A stretch of 64,000 nt of DNA from G965230615 sp965230615 (GCA_965230615.1 OZ246012.1:2170001-2234000), one strand, 5' to 3'. Shown: positions 35,277 to 45,383, counted from the first letter of the stretch. A program made the numbers and translations. The notes: a model not told the origin generated them from the sequence alone.

Positions 35277-36869
35277 TTAACGCAAGTGCGCTGATATTTT
35301 CTTGATATCTGCAGCGCCATAGAGCACTTTCAAGTCCAATTTAAGCTGATCACGCGGCACTTTACCAAAATACAGTCTCGCAGGACGATTCTCACGCAGC
35401 CAGACAAAGCGATACTTACCATTAAGGCGCGCAAGCAATACTGCGCCACTGGTATTCTCAGCTTTCAGCTTGACGATTAAGCGCCCATCTTCGGGCACCA
35501 GCAATTTATAACTTAAACGGTCACCTGCCGCTAAATGCTCTGTTGTCTCATTGATTTGACCAGGGATCTCAACGCCAACACCACCGTTAACATAAATCTC
35601 TTTTTGCAACTCTGCCTTAAATCGCGCAAAGATTTCTGCGTTGCCTTGTACGCGTGTATCTCCCCAGTAAGTACCATCAGGACAGGCTGGCGCATCAGGG
35701 TTATTGGGATCAACAGGTACGTTATGACCAGGAAATTGCTGCGCACCCGCATCACAGCGCCATAATGGCGTACCGGTCCAGTCAGCATTAATGTAAGCAA
35801 CGGCTCGAACAATATCGCTATTGGACTCAATAAAATCAAACCAATCAGCATACCAGTTACCCCAAATTTCCTCGGCAGTTACGGCTTGCTCCAAACGCCA
35901 GAAAAAAGGGCTGGCGGTTAAATTAGTAATATCAAAAGCTTGTGGTGCCGCTTCAGCAATCATCACTGGCTTATTATGCTCACGAGAAAAATCCAATAAA
36001 CGATTTTGAACTTCACGCGGCGTTACTGATATAAAAGGCTCCGCACCTGGTGCCTGGTATACTAAAAAGTTTTCACCAACAAACGTTGATAAACCAATCC
36101 AATCAACATATTCATCACCAGGATACCAATCATCCAAATGCGTTGGGTTAGATGGTGAATATTCCAAACGACCGGCTTGATCATCAAAGAAAGCTGATGC
36201 GGTTTGCCATACAGTCGCAATATTACGTGCACCTAGCGCATCAATGCGCTGTTTAATAAAACGAAAAACCTGTTTATATAAATCTTGATCATAGCAGTTC
36301 CATGGGCCATCAAACTCATAACCAATGCGTAAATAAACCGGGCGCTTGGTTTCTTTAAGCACGACAATCATCTGATCAATAACCGCATGATATTGCGGAG
36401 TTAATTCAATAACATCTTCATCACCTGTTGCAGCGATTGCACGTAATGGCTGACGGCTACCACATAAGTCTACTGGGTCTTTCATATCCAGACCAATAGC
36501 AATAGCTGAATTAGGGTACTCGGCAAGCGAGCGTTGTAAGTTATGTTCTCTGTCACCCCAATTGCCACTACTCAAAAGACTGTCAATAGGCGCTTCAGCC
36601 ACCCCTGGAGGAAATGCATCTTCCGGGAAAATTTTCAATGGCGTGTAAATAGTAAAACCGCCTGGCCGTGGCATTGTGATATCGCTATCCAATACAGTGT
36701 TTTTATACTCGGTCAAACTATCACTATCCTGCCCCATAAAGAACAGAATCTTATCATCTGCTGGCAAGTTACGAGCAGACAGGGAGGCTTCAGCAGCTAT
36801 CGCTGCCATATTAAGACTTGATACAAAAATTAATACACTTAGAAAAAACAATGATCGTCTTCTAAACAT
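35277..36869 (-). CDS. Secreted GH26-like glycoside hydrolase
   Basis: The protein has 530 residues with a signal peptide (LFFLSVLIFVSSLNMAAIAAEA). The central (beta/alpha)8-like region has YLRIGYEFDGPWNCY with candidate acid/base Glu185, a WQTASAFFDD strand and PVMIAEAAPQAF with candidate nucleophile Glu306. This matches the layout of GH26-type mannanases and related enzymes. An insertion (about 365-405) carries DCGAGAQ-type Cys residues, and the last 100 residues form a beta-rich C-terminal domain. The substrate is unresolved, possibly a mannan or beta-glucan. It is monocistronic with its own terminator. The upstream motif shared with the two-component operon suggests regulation by that system. 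Confidence 0.78.
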   Translation of the reverse strand: MFRRRSLFFLSVLIFVSSLNMAAIAAEASLSARNLPADDKILFFMGQDSDSLTEYKNTVLDSDITMPRPGGFTIYTPLKIFPEDAFPPGVAEAPIDSLLSSGNWGDREHNLQRSLAEYPNSAIAIGLDMKDPVDLCGSRQPLRAIAATGDEDVIELTPQYHAVIDQMIVVLKETKRPVYLRIGYEFDGPWNCYDQDLYKQVFRFIKQRIDALGARNIATVWQTASAFFDDQAGRLEYSPSNPTHLDDWYPGDEYVDWIGLSTFVGENFLVYQAPGAEPFISVTPREVQNRLLDFSREHNKPVMIAEAAPQAFDITNLTASPFFWRLEQAVTAEEIWGNWYADWFDFIESNSDIVRAVAYINADWTGTPLWRCDAGAQQFPGHNVPVDPNNPDAPACPDGTYWGDTRVQGNAEIFARFKAELQKEIYVNGGVGVEIPGQINETTEHLAAGDRLSYKLLVPEDGRLIVKLKAENTSGAVLLARLNGKYRFVWLRENRPARLYFGKVPRDQLKLDLKVLYGAADIKKISAHLR

Positions 36870-36961
36870 TATATCACCTTTATTAATGATTCTATTTTTA
36901 GTGGATTAAAAGCATTTAGCTCCGTACACGCTGCAAATATTAATCATTAACAGGTAAGAAC

Positions 36962-36982
36962 AAGGTGAGTAGCAAGTGAAAA
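36962..36982 (+). promoter_or_regulatory. Second copy of the GTGA-repeat regulatory motif
   Basis: AAGGTGAGTAGCAAGTGAAAA matches the site at 32790-32810 in 20 of 21 bases. A third GTGAAA follows at about 36987. It lies about 93 bases upstream of the minus-strand GH26-like start, in the opposite orientation relative to the gene. Confidence 0.5.
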
Positions 36983-37089
36983 TAAAGTGAAACTCATTGC
37001 GTTTGATTAAAAACGCTGATTTATAAGATGCCGCCAAGCCCAAGGCAGTTTAAGACAAACCTAACAATAACAACAATAAAGGGTATGCT

Positions 37090-37863
37090 TTATGGCTTAT
37101 CTCTCAGTAACGCTTTGATAGCCGCCTGATATTTTTGTGATGCAGCCTCTTTTACAACAGCACCATGCGACGGTATTAGATGCTCAAAGTCTAAATTTAG
37201 CTTCGCTTCAACTTCTGACAAATCAGGTTTAGCATATTGCAACCAGCCTGGCCCAATATTATAGGGTTGAATAAAGCCCATTTTTTTCATCATGATTTTA
37301 GCGGTAAAATTAAAGTACTTATCCGCTTTTGCCCAATTCTGATATGCGTCTCCACATAGCAAAATGCCACCATCACGCTGCAACAGCAACAAACCTTCAG
37401 TCGGCTGACAAGAAGCAAACTCAAAATACTTAGCATCCGATAGCGGTAGCTGAGCATCTTCAGTTAATAGACCATCAGCCATAAAATAATGATCGTCTGG
37501 GTTATCAGATAAAAAACCTTTAACATAAGGCGCATCAACAGATAACACTGTAGCAGCATAGCGGTCTTTATAAAAAGGGTCATCCATACCATGAAACCCT
37601 GCCAAACGGATAACATGCTTGACCTTACCCAGCGCATCCAGTTGCGCTAAACCTGCTTCATTTAAGCGCACACTGTTAATCAATGTCAGATCCTCGCCCT
37701 GTCTGACAATTGTCATATTACGACTAAAGCGCATGCGCAAAGGCCCAAAAACAGAATGTGGCGCTCTAAGCGTTACAGTGCCGGTTACGATATACACATC
37801 TTCAAATACCGAGTGTATGTCACCGTGCAGCTGCGCTTTGGGAAAACGATATGCTTTTGACAC
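37090..37863 (-). CDS. Metallo-beta-lactamase-fold-like protein, degenerate metal site
   Basis: The protein has 257 residues and starts at GTG 37863; the ribosome site TAGGAGGT overlaps the stop of the upstream LplT-Aas gene, so translation is coupled. The fold is suggested by alternating strands and by GGILLCGDAYQNW and LIPSHGAVV, which correspond to MBL motifs 4 and 5. The canonical HxHxDH is replaced by FHGMDDPFY, so one or both metals may be lost. It is similar in style to DUF4336-like MBL proteins. A role in lipid or fatty-acid metabolism is suggested only by the operon. Confidence 0.68.
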   Translation of the reverse strand: MSKAYRFPKAQLHGDIHSVFEDVYIVTGTVTLRAPHSVFGPLRMRFSRNMTIVRQGEDLTLINSVRLNEAGLAQLDALGKVKHVIRLAGFHGMDDPFYKDRYAATVLSVDAPYVKGFLSDNPDDHYFMADGLLTEDAQLPLSDAKYFEFASCQPTEGLLLLQRDGGILLCGDAYQNWAKADKYFNFTAKIMMKKMGFIQPYNIGPGWLQYAKPDLSEVEAKLNLDFEHLIPSHGAVVKEAASQKYQAAIKALLRDKP

Positions 37864-37872
37864 ACTAACCTC

Positions 37873-40800
37873 CTAAGCGTTTATGCTGGCCAATGCCAAT
37901 GATTTAGCATTAGCAAAATCTGTTTTACCAGACCCTAACTTTGGCACTGCCTCAACAACAATCACCTGGTTAGGAATTAATAATGGATTGCAATTAGCAC
38001 TAATCATCGCTTTCTTTAAATCACTCAATGCTAGCTCTTGCTCAATAAGCAAAATAATCTGCTCACCTTTTTTAGCATCGGGTATATTCGTGGCAACCAG
38101 CTCGACTTCCTGCAAGTCCATACAGGTCCGCACATTCAGTTCAACCTCACTCAAGCTCACCATTTCACCACCGAGTTTAGCAAAACGTGAATAGCGATCA
38201 ACAATCGACAGAAAGCCATCTTGGTCTAAATGTCCTTTATCGCCTGTTTCATACCAACGCACCCCATCGATCTCACGGATGACTTTAGCGGTTTTTTCAG
38301 GGTTTTTCAGATAGCCCATCATGACTTGTGGCCCACCAATGAGTATCATGCCGTCTTCATTGGCAGCCAATTCCTCATAACTGGCAGGGTCGACAATTTT
38401 AAAGCTTGTGCCGGGAAATGGCATACCGACCGTACCCACTTTATTGCTAAGCTGCACACGCCAATAATCTGTATCTAACGTATCAGGCAAATTAACACTG
38501 GCAACTGGTGATGTTTCCGTTACGCCATAACCCTCGTAGACAGTTTTGCCAAATTTTAGTTTAAAGGCATCACGTACTTCAGCATTTAGCTTTTCAGCAC
38601 CGGCGATTACAATACGCAGGCTATCAAACATCAGCGGCTGAATTTTTTTATCGCGTGTATATAATCGGAAAAAAGTCGCTGTACCAAACATAATGGTCGC
38701 TTTATATTGCGCAACCGCTTTGGCAATACCTGAGCCATCGGTAGGATCGGCATGACAAACCATTGGAAAGCCTTCAATCAATGGCATAAATTGCGTCACC
38801 GTTAAGCCAAATGCATGAAACAAAGGCAATGATGCCATCACCGCATCCTGCTCTTCTGTATTTAACACTTCTGCCGCTTGCTTCAGGTTTGCCATAAAAT
38901 TCTGATGGCTTAACTGAATCCCTTTAGGCAAACCTTCACTGCCACTGGAAAACAATATGGCAGCCGCCTGACTCGAGTCCCGACTGCGGTTATATAAAGC
39001 TTTTAAACACCATGCAGGTAATAACTTAACAGCCAATAAGGTTTTGAGTTTCTCCAGACCCTGAATTTGTTCTTTGAGCTCTTCTAGATAGATAACCTTT
39101 ACACTACCTAAATGTGGTAACAAATCAATACCTCGCTTATTAAGCTTATCGATAAAGCGCTTTGAGGTATAAACTGTTTGCAAATCAGCCTGCTCAAGCG
39201 CCGAGCTAATAGCGTTTGAACTGGCGGTATAGTTTAAATTAACAATGGTTTTACCGGCTAATAAGGTTGCCATATTGGCAATCACACCGCCGCTACTGGT
39301 TGGTAACAACATACCAATATTTTTTTCCGAACTGATACTGGCGATGCGTTTTGCAAATAATATGGCACCAACCAGCGCCCGCTCTGCGGTTAACGCAGGT
39401 GCAATGGTATCGGCAATCGCCAGTGCTGAGCTATTACGCTTGACAGTATCAATCCAGGCACTACTCAGCGTCGGCATTTGTTGCGCAAAGTCTAACCAGG
39501 CATGTATTGATAAATCAAAGACACGGCGCTTTAATACTTCGGCATCGGTGTCTTTCTCTAAAGGCGCACCAAAAGCCACCAACAGCTCCCGCCGTGTTTT
39601 GGAACGACGTACTTTTTTTAATGCCGCAGATGAACGAGAGAACTGACTACCCCATAAACCCCGCAAATAAAACGGCACAATCACCACGTTGTCTTTAGCG
39701 GCCTTAGCGGCTTTTTCATAACCGCGTCTAAATTCACCCAGATGCCCATTGCGACTAATCGCACCTTCAGGAAACAAACAAACCACTTGACCGGCATCTA
39801 ATAAACCCTGCACGGTTTCCAATGATTTGGCACTGCTTGGTCCTGCTTCAATAGGTACACAGCCAAAGAGTTTAAAGAACCACTTTAAATACCAGCGCTC
39901 ATAAATACTACGAATCATCACAAAGCGCACAGGCCTTGGGCAGGCAATTTGCACAATCGCCCAATCTACCCAGCTGATATGATTACCTAATAACAGTACA
40001 CCACCTTCATTAGGTAAGTTTTTCATACCCTGTACATTTACTTTATAACGCGAACGTAATAAGCGCGACAAGATAAAGCGCGCAAAGGTTTGTGGGATTT
40101 GTGCAACTGTATATGCAAAGCCGAACAAGGCAATGATGGCGACAACCAATAATAACTGCTGACTACTGATACCCAAGATGGCACAAGCAACTGTCAAGAG
40201 CAAAAAGCTCAGCATCGCGATATTTTGCAAAAGGTTACTGGCAGCCAGCATACGGCCGATAGTCTGCCCAGCGTGAAACTGTATTAAGGCATTAAGTGGC
40301 ACAATAAACAAGCCTCCCATAAAGCCAATCCATAGAAACGTCAACCCCATCAAAGGGAAGCTCGTCAGTTCAGGCAAGACAAACAAGCCCAAGGCAATAC
40401 CCGCCGCGCCTAACGGCACCAAACCTGTTTCAATATAATTTCTTGAAATACGCGCTGCCAATATTGAACCTAAAGCAATACCGATCCCTGAGGCTGCCAA
40501 TACAGCTTGAATAATAATCGTATTCATCTCACCGGTTTGCGCTTTGGCAAACGCGGGGAATGCCGCCAGCAATACTTGCCCGATAGACCAAAACATGGCC
40601 AAACCAATGATTGATTGCAAAATAACGCGGCGCGCCAATACCGGCTGGAGATTCCTCCATGCCATACGACCACTTAAGTAAGCGGCTGTATCAAAATGTG
40701 CTTCGGCGCTTTGAGTTTCAAACTGCGGTAAGCGATACATCATAATCAACTCAAACACACTCACTGCAATTAAAATAAACCCCACAGGCAGCAAGGCAGT

Positions 40801-41331
40801 CAGGATATTGCCTTTATCCAGCATATTAGCCGGATACCATAATTCAAACAGCACAGAGAAAATCAGTGTGCCAAATAGCACGCCGATAATCGAGATCGCC
40901 TGCACTAGGCCATTACCCTGTGCGAGCTTTTCTTTACCAAAAAGCAATTTAATGTAACTAAGTTTAGCCGGTGAGTAGATCGCTGATTGCACGGCTAACA
41001 AGAAGGTCATCGCAAAAGCCAGCCAAAACCATCCTAGCCAGTAACTGAAGGTAATTGCCGTAGTGAGTACCACTGCCCCCCAGGCTGTTGCCCGCATAAC
41101 ACGCACTTTGGGATACTTATCAACAAGAAAGCCTGCCGGGCTAAACACCAAGATAAAAGGCAATAAAATGAGTGCATTGACAATCGCGGTCAGAACAACC
41201 TGTTCTGTACCCGTATACACTTTGAAAATAGTATTTTGAATAACAATCTTATGGCCTAGGTCAACTACAGTGTTTAAAAAGACGGCCAGCAAAAAGGGCA
41301 ATACACCCAAGGTCTTGAAAAGCTTTGTCAT
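37873..41331 (-). CDS. aas: LplT-Aas fusion: acyl-ACP synthetase / lysophospholipid acyltransferase with MFS flippase
   Basis: The protein has 1152 residues with three parts. Residues 1-420 are a 12-TM MFS domain like LplT, which flips lysophospholipids. Residues about 430-630 are a PlsC-type acyltransferase with HISWVD (H-x4-D) and LFPEGAISRNG. The remainder is an AMP-binding synthetase with ILFSSGSEGLPKGIQLSH and YEGYGVTETSP. Together they re-acylate lysophosphatidylethanolamine at the inner membrane. In E. coli LplT and Aas are separate proteins; three-domain fusions are common in other proteobacteria. The MBL-like gene follows after nine bases. Confidence 0.95.
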   Translation of the reverse strand: MTKLFKTLGVLPFLLAVFLNTVVDLGHKIVIQNTIFKVYTGTEQVVLTAIVNALILLPFILVFSPAGFLVDKYPKVRVMRATAWGAVVLTTAITFSYWLGWFWLAFAMTFLLAVQSAIYSPAKLSYIKLLFGKEKLAQGNGLVQAISIIGVLFGTLIFSVLFELWYPANMLDKGNILTALLPVGFILIAVSVFELIMMYRLPQFETQSAEAHFDTAAYLSGRMAWRNLQPVLARRVILQSIIGLAMFWSIGQVLLAAFPAFAKAQTGEMNTIIIQAVLAASGIGIALGSILAARISRNYIETGLVPLGAAGIALGLFVLPELTSFPLMGLTFLWIGFMGGLFIVPLNALIQFHAGQTIGRMLAASNLLQNIAMLSFLLLTVACAILGISSQQLLLVVAIIALFGFAYTVAQIPQTFARFILSRLLRSRYKVNVQGMKNLPNEGGVLLLGNHISWVDWAIVQIACPRPVRFVMIRSIYERWYLKWFFKLFGCVPIEAGPSSAKSLETVQGLLDAGQVVCLFPEGAISRNGHLGEFRRGYEKAAKAAKDNVVIVPFYLRGLWGSQFSRSSAALKKVRRSKTRRELLVAFGAPLEKDTDAEVLKRRVFDLSIHAWLDFAQQMPTLSSAWIDTVKRNSSALAIADTIAPALTAERALVGAILFAKRIASISSEKNIGMLLPTSSGGVIANMATLLAGKTIVNLNYTASSNAISSALEQADLQTVYTSKRFIDKLNKRGIDLLPHLGSVKVIYLEELKEQIQGLEKLKTLLAVKLLPAWCLKALYNRSRDSSQAAAILFSSGSEGLPKGIQLSHQNFMANLKQAAEVLNTEEQDAVMASLPLFHAFGLTVTQFMPLIEGFPMVCHADPTDGSGIAKAVAQYKATIMFGTATFFRLYTRDKKIQPLMFDSLRIVIAGAEKLNAEVRDAFKLKFGKTVYEGYGVTETSPVASVNLPDTLDTDYWRVQLSNKVGTVGMPFPGTSFKIVDPASYEELAANEDGMILIGGPQVMMGYLKNPEKTAKVIREIDGVRWYETGDKGHLDQDGFLSIVDRYSRFAKLGGEMVSLSEVELNVRTCMDLQEVELVATNIPDAKKGEQIILLIEQELALSDLKKAMISANCNPLLIPNQVIVVEAVPKLGSGKTDFANAKSLALASINA

Positions 41332-41566
41332 ATCTTATTGCTCAGTAATGATTAGTGTTATTTTCTTGTCTATTTAGTGATTATATTGCAATCAACAAAC
41401 AGCAGCCCAAGCGCTTGTGACGAACGCAAATTATGACATTTTCAGGCAGCCAACACCTACTAGAAAATAGCTAATCGCTGTGCAAAACAAGCGTATTGAC
41501 AAGTAAGGAGTATGGATTGTGTTGTCAGACTGTCAGAAAACAAAAGCCTAAAGCAATACTACAGAC

Positions 41567-42241
41567 TTATTCGACCTTATTGGCTGACTCACGTGCAATA
41601 ATCGCCTCGTAAGACTCAAACCTCGTTTGTGTATCGCCTATCGGTAAGCCCAATGTTTTAAATATTGCCTGCACTGCGGCTTTATGCGTTGCAGGATAAA
41701 AAATAAAGGTGTAGTTATCGGCAAACGTTTGGATAATACTGAACTCTGAACCCGCTTGCTTGAGTAGCCTATTAAGCTCACTCAACATAGCAGCATGCAC
41801 GGGCGTCTTGGCCGAGTACTTTGCGTACAGCTGATCTTTTACCTGGCTAAACCACGCTGGCAAACAAGGCTCAACATTAAAGATCAGGTCTTCTAGTGAA
41901 AAGTCGATATCGATAGACACCACAAAGCACTTCGGCGGCGGACTAAGTGCAATCACCTGATAAAGAAACTCAAGCTGCCGATCGATTTCAGGCAGTGTGA
42001 TATTTCTTGTTACATAGCCTTGGTCTTCATAATATTGACGCGTTTGATGTTTATCCGGAAAGGGAATCACCGATAAGCCCTCAGTAAACACCAGCCGATC
42101 TAGCTTATGATGACTGATATCGAATAACTGCTGATAAGCCTGATACACATACGCATCGGCTGACTCCACGGCTCTATGATGGCAGCCAGCCGCAACCAGC
42201 AAAACACCCAATAAATGCATAGTGACTATTAAATAGCGCAT
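41567..42241 (-). CDS. Hypothetical lipoprotein
   Basis: The protein has 224 residues with a signal ending in LLVAAGC, a plausible lipobox with Cys at 19. The mature part is alpha/beta with no family that I recognise. It is followed by 235 bp without a recognised element before the LplT-Aas gene, so cotranscription is uncertain. It is divergent from the PspA gene. Confidence 0.75.
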   Translation of the reverse strand: MRYLIVTMHLLGVLLVAAGCHHRAVESADAYVYQAYQQLFDISHHKLDRLVFTEGLSVIPFPDKHQTRQYYEDQGYVTRNITLPEIDRQLEFLYQVIALSPPPKCFVVSIDIDFSLEDLIFNVEPCLPAWFSQVKDQLYAKYSAKTPVHAAMLSELNRLLKQAGSEFSIIQTFADNYTFIFYPATHKAAVQAIFKTLGLPIGDTQTRFESYEAIIARESANKVE

Positions 42242-42455
42242 GCAGCCTCCCCTATTGCCGTTGCAGCCTGTTCAGCATGGCCTAAGACCGCGTATTGTGC
42301 AGCCTTGAGAATAGCTGGGTCAAGCTCCCAACTGCACAAAGTATCAATATGCGATACTTAAAGCCTATAAATACTCAACTTACTTATCAAAAGTTTCATT
42401 TTTATCACCTCTGGCCAATACTCTACACACCAACACACAGAAACCGGAGATGATG

Positions 42456-43118
42456 ATGAATATTTTTACCCGCATTTTTACGACCGTATCGGCCAAAGTT
42501 GACCAAGCTGTTTCACAGGTGGAAAACCATGATGCGATTGTTGAAGCCGCACTTGGCAATACCCGGGCAGCGGCAGCCAAAGCCAGAGTGCGATTAGCCC
42601 GAGTGCAAAAAGATGGCAAGGGCCTGCGACAAAAACTCGAGCAATTAGAAAAGCTGGAACAGAGCTGGGCACATCGCGCCAAGCAAGCTGGGCGGGAAAA
42701 CGAGCAACAGGCATTGGAGTGCGTCAGTCGACGCAACACGTTCCGTGACCAGGCAATACAAACACGCAGCGCCTTACAGCAACATGCTGAGTTGGAAAAA
42801 AATATCCGCCATAGCGTCGCGCATATTGAACAGCGCCTGCAAGAGCTGACCCAACAACGCAATCTGTTACGTTCACGCCACTCAGCAGCCGATGCAATGC
42901 GCATTATCAGCCGCTTAGAAAATGAACCCAATACGCATGTTGACGATATCTTAGAGCGCTGGGAAATGTCGATTGCTGAAACAGAATACTTTAGTGGCAG
43001 CGTTAGCCAAAGTGACCCACTCGATGATGTGCTCACCGCACAAGAAAACGAGCAGACATTACGTGCTGAGCTAGACGAGCTATTAAATGCAGACAATAAG
43101 GAGGCTAGCCATGAGTAA
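42456..43118 (+). CDS. pspA: PspA/IM30-family membrane-stress protein
   Basis: Three ATGs are in a row. The one at 42456 has GGAG six bases upstream and is preferred, giving 220 residues. It starts with an amphipathic FTRIFTTVSAKVDQAVSQ helix like the PspA membrane-binding helix and then is mostly coiled coil of Ala/Gln/Arg heptads, with an acidic end. PspA proteins oligomerise into rods or rings on the inner membrane and protect it during stress. Its stop overlaps the next start (ATGAGTAA), so the neighbour is coupled. No pspF or pspBC homologue is seen. Confidence 0.87.
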   Translation: MNIFTRIFTTVSAKVDQAVSQVENHDAIVEAALGNTRAAAAKARVRLARVQKDGKGLRQKLEQLEKLEQSWAHRAKQAGRENEQQALECVSRRNTFRDQAIQTRSALQQHAELEKNIRHSVAHIEQRLQELTQQRNLLRSRHSAADAMRIISRLENEPNTHVDDILERWEMSIAETEYFSGSVSQSDPLDDVLTAQENEQTLRAELDELLNADNKEASHE

Positions 43119-44523
43119 TGCAATACTAAGCAACGCATCTGATACTACGCACGCACCAGGCGATAAAGCCTTGCTGCACAAAACCGGCAAGGCTGGCTCA
43201 GCACCACCAGCCAGTCCACAAGATGACTCGCATTCTATGCTACAGAAAGTGATCAATAGCTTAACAGAGTTCTCCACGCTCTCTAAAATAATGCGAGTGA
43301 TGGGCGCGCTCACGGTGGTTGCGGCAATGTCAGCCTTTTTATTACAGGATTGGGCTATTGGCAATGATGTACACCGATTCTATTTACTCCTGGCGCAAAC
43401 ACTGCTGCTAGGGCTAAGTGGTTTAGGTTTAAGCTATCTGCTCAAAGAAACCAAAGGTGCCCGAGTATTTTTCTGTCTGAGCATATTATCGATTACCGCG
43501 AATATGACAACCTTAGGCGCACTGATTTTTTCGGTTGTACAATGGAGTGGCAGCTTAAGCAACTATCCCGAGTTGGCTTTCTGGCAATCAACTGATTACA
43601 CCGCTATTGGACTTGCTGCCATCAGTGCCTTTGCGGTCGCTATTCCCATGAGTTTGTTTAACAATATGGTACTGGTTAGAAAGCTTGCCATACCCTTTAC
43701 CGCACTATTGCTGTTAAACAATACGTTGTTACTACTGCCTGTTCGCGACCCATTATCGATTAGCTTATTAGCCATTTTTGGTACAGTTATTCCTTTGTAC
43801 TTTTTGCGTAAACATTTACGCAACAATGTCTGCCTGCAAACCTTAGAAGGCCGCTTTGCCCTGGCCAGCATTTTCTTGCCAATGGCAATACTGCTGATAC
43901 GCAGCTGCTGGTTATATCAGGCGGATAGTTTTTTATATACCGCACTTGGTTTAATTACTTTCTCAGGCTTGCATATTAGCGCCCAGTCTTTACAGCAAGA
44001 TGCTATCAGCAAACGTCTACTGGATTGGTTATCGCTTATTGCGGCAATGTTTATTGCTATCCCTGCAGCGCAATTGGTCAGCGCAATCTCTATTTTGGAT
44101 ATCGGCATTGTTGCCTTAGGCGCCATCTTTGCCGCGTTCACCTTGCAGGTTGCCAAACAGGGTGGACGTAACCGTGCCAGTTTTATCGCCATTGCCGGAT
44201 TGGTTTTATCGCTTAGTAACCTGCTGCAACTCTTTGTTGTTGGTGGTTTGATCAGTGCGGTTTTTTGTTTATTAGCCGGTATTGCTACTTTTATGCTGGC
44301 CAAACTGGCTGGCAAAAAATGGTTATTTAAACTGGGGGGTGGTACAGCGGCCATCGGTTTTATTTATCAAAACATACAAGTGTTTGGCAATATCGACTTT
44401 AGCAACTGGATCACGCTGTCGCTGATTGGCCTGCTCACCATTATTGCCGCCTCAGTATTGGAGCGTTATGGCGCACTGTTAAAAATCAAATGGCAAAAGT
44501 GGACCCGTACCGAGACAGATTAA
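43111..44523 (+). CDS. Polytopic membrane protein coupled to PspA
   Basis: The ATG at 43111 with AAGGAGG upstream gives 470 residues. About 60 soluble residues are followed by roughly 12 hydrophobic segments from about residue 75 to 460 (for example VMGALTVVAAMSAFLL and LLLAQTLLLGLSGLGLSYLL). There is no transporter motif that I can name. The start overlaps the PspA stop by eight bases, which implies a shared function, perhaps a membrane-stress partner. A weak hairpin follows. Confidence 0.85.
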   Translation: MSNAILSNASDTTHAPGDKALLHKTGKAGSAPPASPQDDSHSMLQKVINSLTEFSTLSKIMRVMGALTVVAAMSAFLLQDWAIGNDVHRFYLLLAQTLLLGLSGLGLSYLLKETKGARVFFCLSILSITANMTTLGALIFSVVQWSGSLSNYPELAFWQSTDYTAIGLAAISAFAVAIPMSLFNNMVLVRKLAIPFTALLLLNNTLLLLPVRDPLSISLLAIFGTVIPLYFLRKHLRNNVCLQTLEGRFALASIFLPMAILLIRSCWLYQADSFLYTALGLITFSGLHISAQSLQQDAISKRLLDWLSLIAAMFIAIPAAQLVSAISILDIGIVALGAIFAAFTLQVAKQGGRNRASFIAIAGLVLSLSNLLQLFVVGGLISAVFCLLAGIATFMLAKLAGKKWLFKLGGGTAAIGFIYQNIQVFGNIDFSNWITLSLIGLLTIIAASVLERYGALLKIKWQKWTRTETD

Positions 44524-44563
44524 ATACTCATTACACTTAAGCTGCAACTCACACAAAACCATA

Positions 44564-44588
44564 AAGAGCTCCTCATTGAGGGGCTCTT
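44564..44588. terminator. Weak terminator-like hairpin
   Basis: AAGAGCTCCTC (44564-44574) pairs with GAGGGGCTCTT (44578-44588) with one G-T pair and a three-base loop. The T-run that would follow is missing, so termination is uncertain. Confidence 0.55.
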
Positions 44589-44696
44589 GCAGTATATCTC
44601 GCAGCTTACGTCGATCTCTCAACACGACTGTGGAATTTTATGGCATGCTGCTTGTCTACCTATCAGCAAAAATACTTTAATAAAAGGAGCAGCACC

Positions 44697-45383
44697 ATGT
44701 CTGAACTTTGGTTTCCACAACGCTGGCCAGCCCAACAGCCTGATCATATTCAGCTTTATTCCCTCGCCACGCCCAATGGTAAAAAGATCGGCATTATGCT
44801 CGAAGAAATTGGCCTGCCTTATGAAGCGCATTTAATCAATATTTCAAAAGATGATCAGTTTGATGCGGACTATATTAAAATCAGCCCCAACAGTAAGATC
44901 CCCGCCATTATTGACCCTAACGGCCCTGACGGTAAACCGATAACATTGATGGAGTCGGGTGCCATACTGATTTACTTAGCCGAGAAAGCCGGTCAATTAT
45001 TAAGCAGCGAGCCGCATCAACGCTGGCAAACACTGCAATGGCTATTTTTTCAAGTTGGCCATATCGGTCCTATGTTTGGCCAGTTTGGCCACTTTTATAA
45101 ATTTGCCAAAGGTAAAACCGACTTATATGCCGAACAACGTTATACCCAAGAAACGATTCGGCTATTAAAAGTCATGGATAAAAAACTGGGGGAAACCGAA
45201 TTTCTCGCCGGTGATCAATACAGTATCGCCGATATTGCCGCGTATGGCTGGACAGTGTCTTTCGATTATTATGAAGGTAAAGAAGCTGTACAGTTTGCTG
45301 ATTATAAAAATATCCATCGCTGGATTGATTGGCTGGAAAGCCGCCCCGCTGTGCAAAAGGGTAGCCAGGTTTGTCAGCCTTAA
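44697..45383 (+). CDS. Glutathione S-transferase (YfcG/Ure2p-like)
   Basis: The ATG at 44697 with AAAAGGAG upstream gives 228 residues; an earlier ATG at 44640 would add 19 residues with no ribosome site. The N-terminal thioredoxin-like domain has LYSLATPNGKKIGIMLEEIGLPYE, the NSKIPAIIDP cis-proline motif and MESGAILIYLAEK for glutathione contact. The C-terminal all-helical domain has FLAGDQYSIADIAAYGW. The family includes disulfide-bond oxidoreductases (YfcG/YghU). It is a single-gene unit. Confidence 0.93.
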   Translation: MSELWFPQRWPAQQPDHIQLYSLATPNGKKIGIMLEEIGLPYEAHLINISKDDQFDADYIKISPNSKIPAIIDPNGPDGKPITLMESGAILIYLAEKAGQLLSSEPHQRWQTLQWLFFQVGHIGPMFGQFGHFYKFAKGKTDLYAEQRYTQETIRLLKVMDKKLGETEFLAGDQYSIADIAAYGWTVSFDYYEGKEAVQFADYKNIHRWIDWLESRPAVQKGSQVCQP

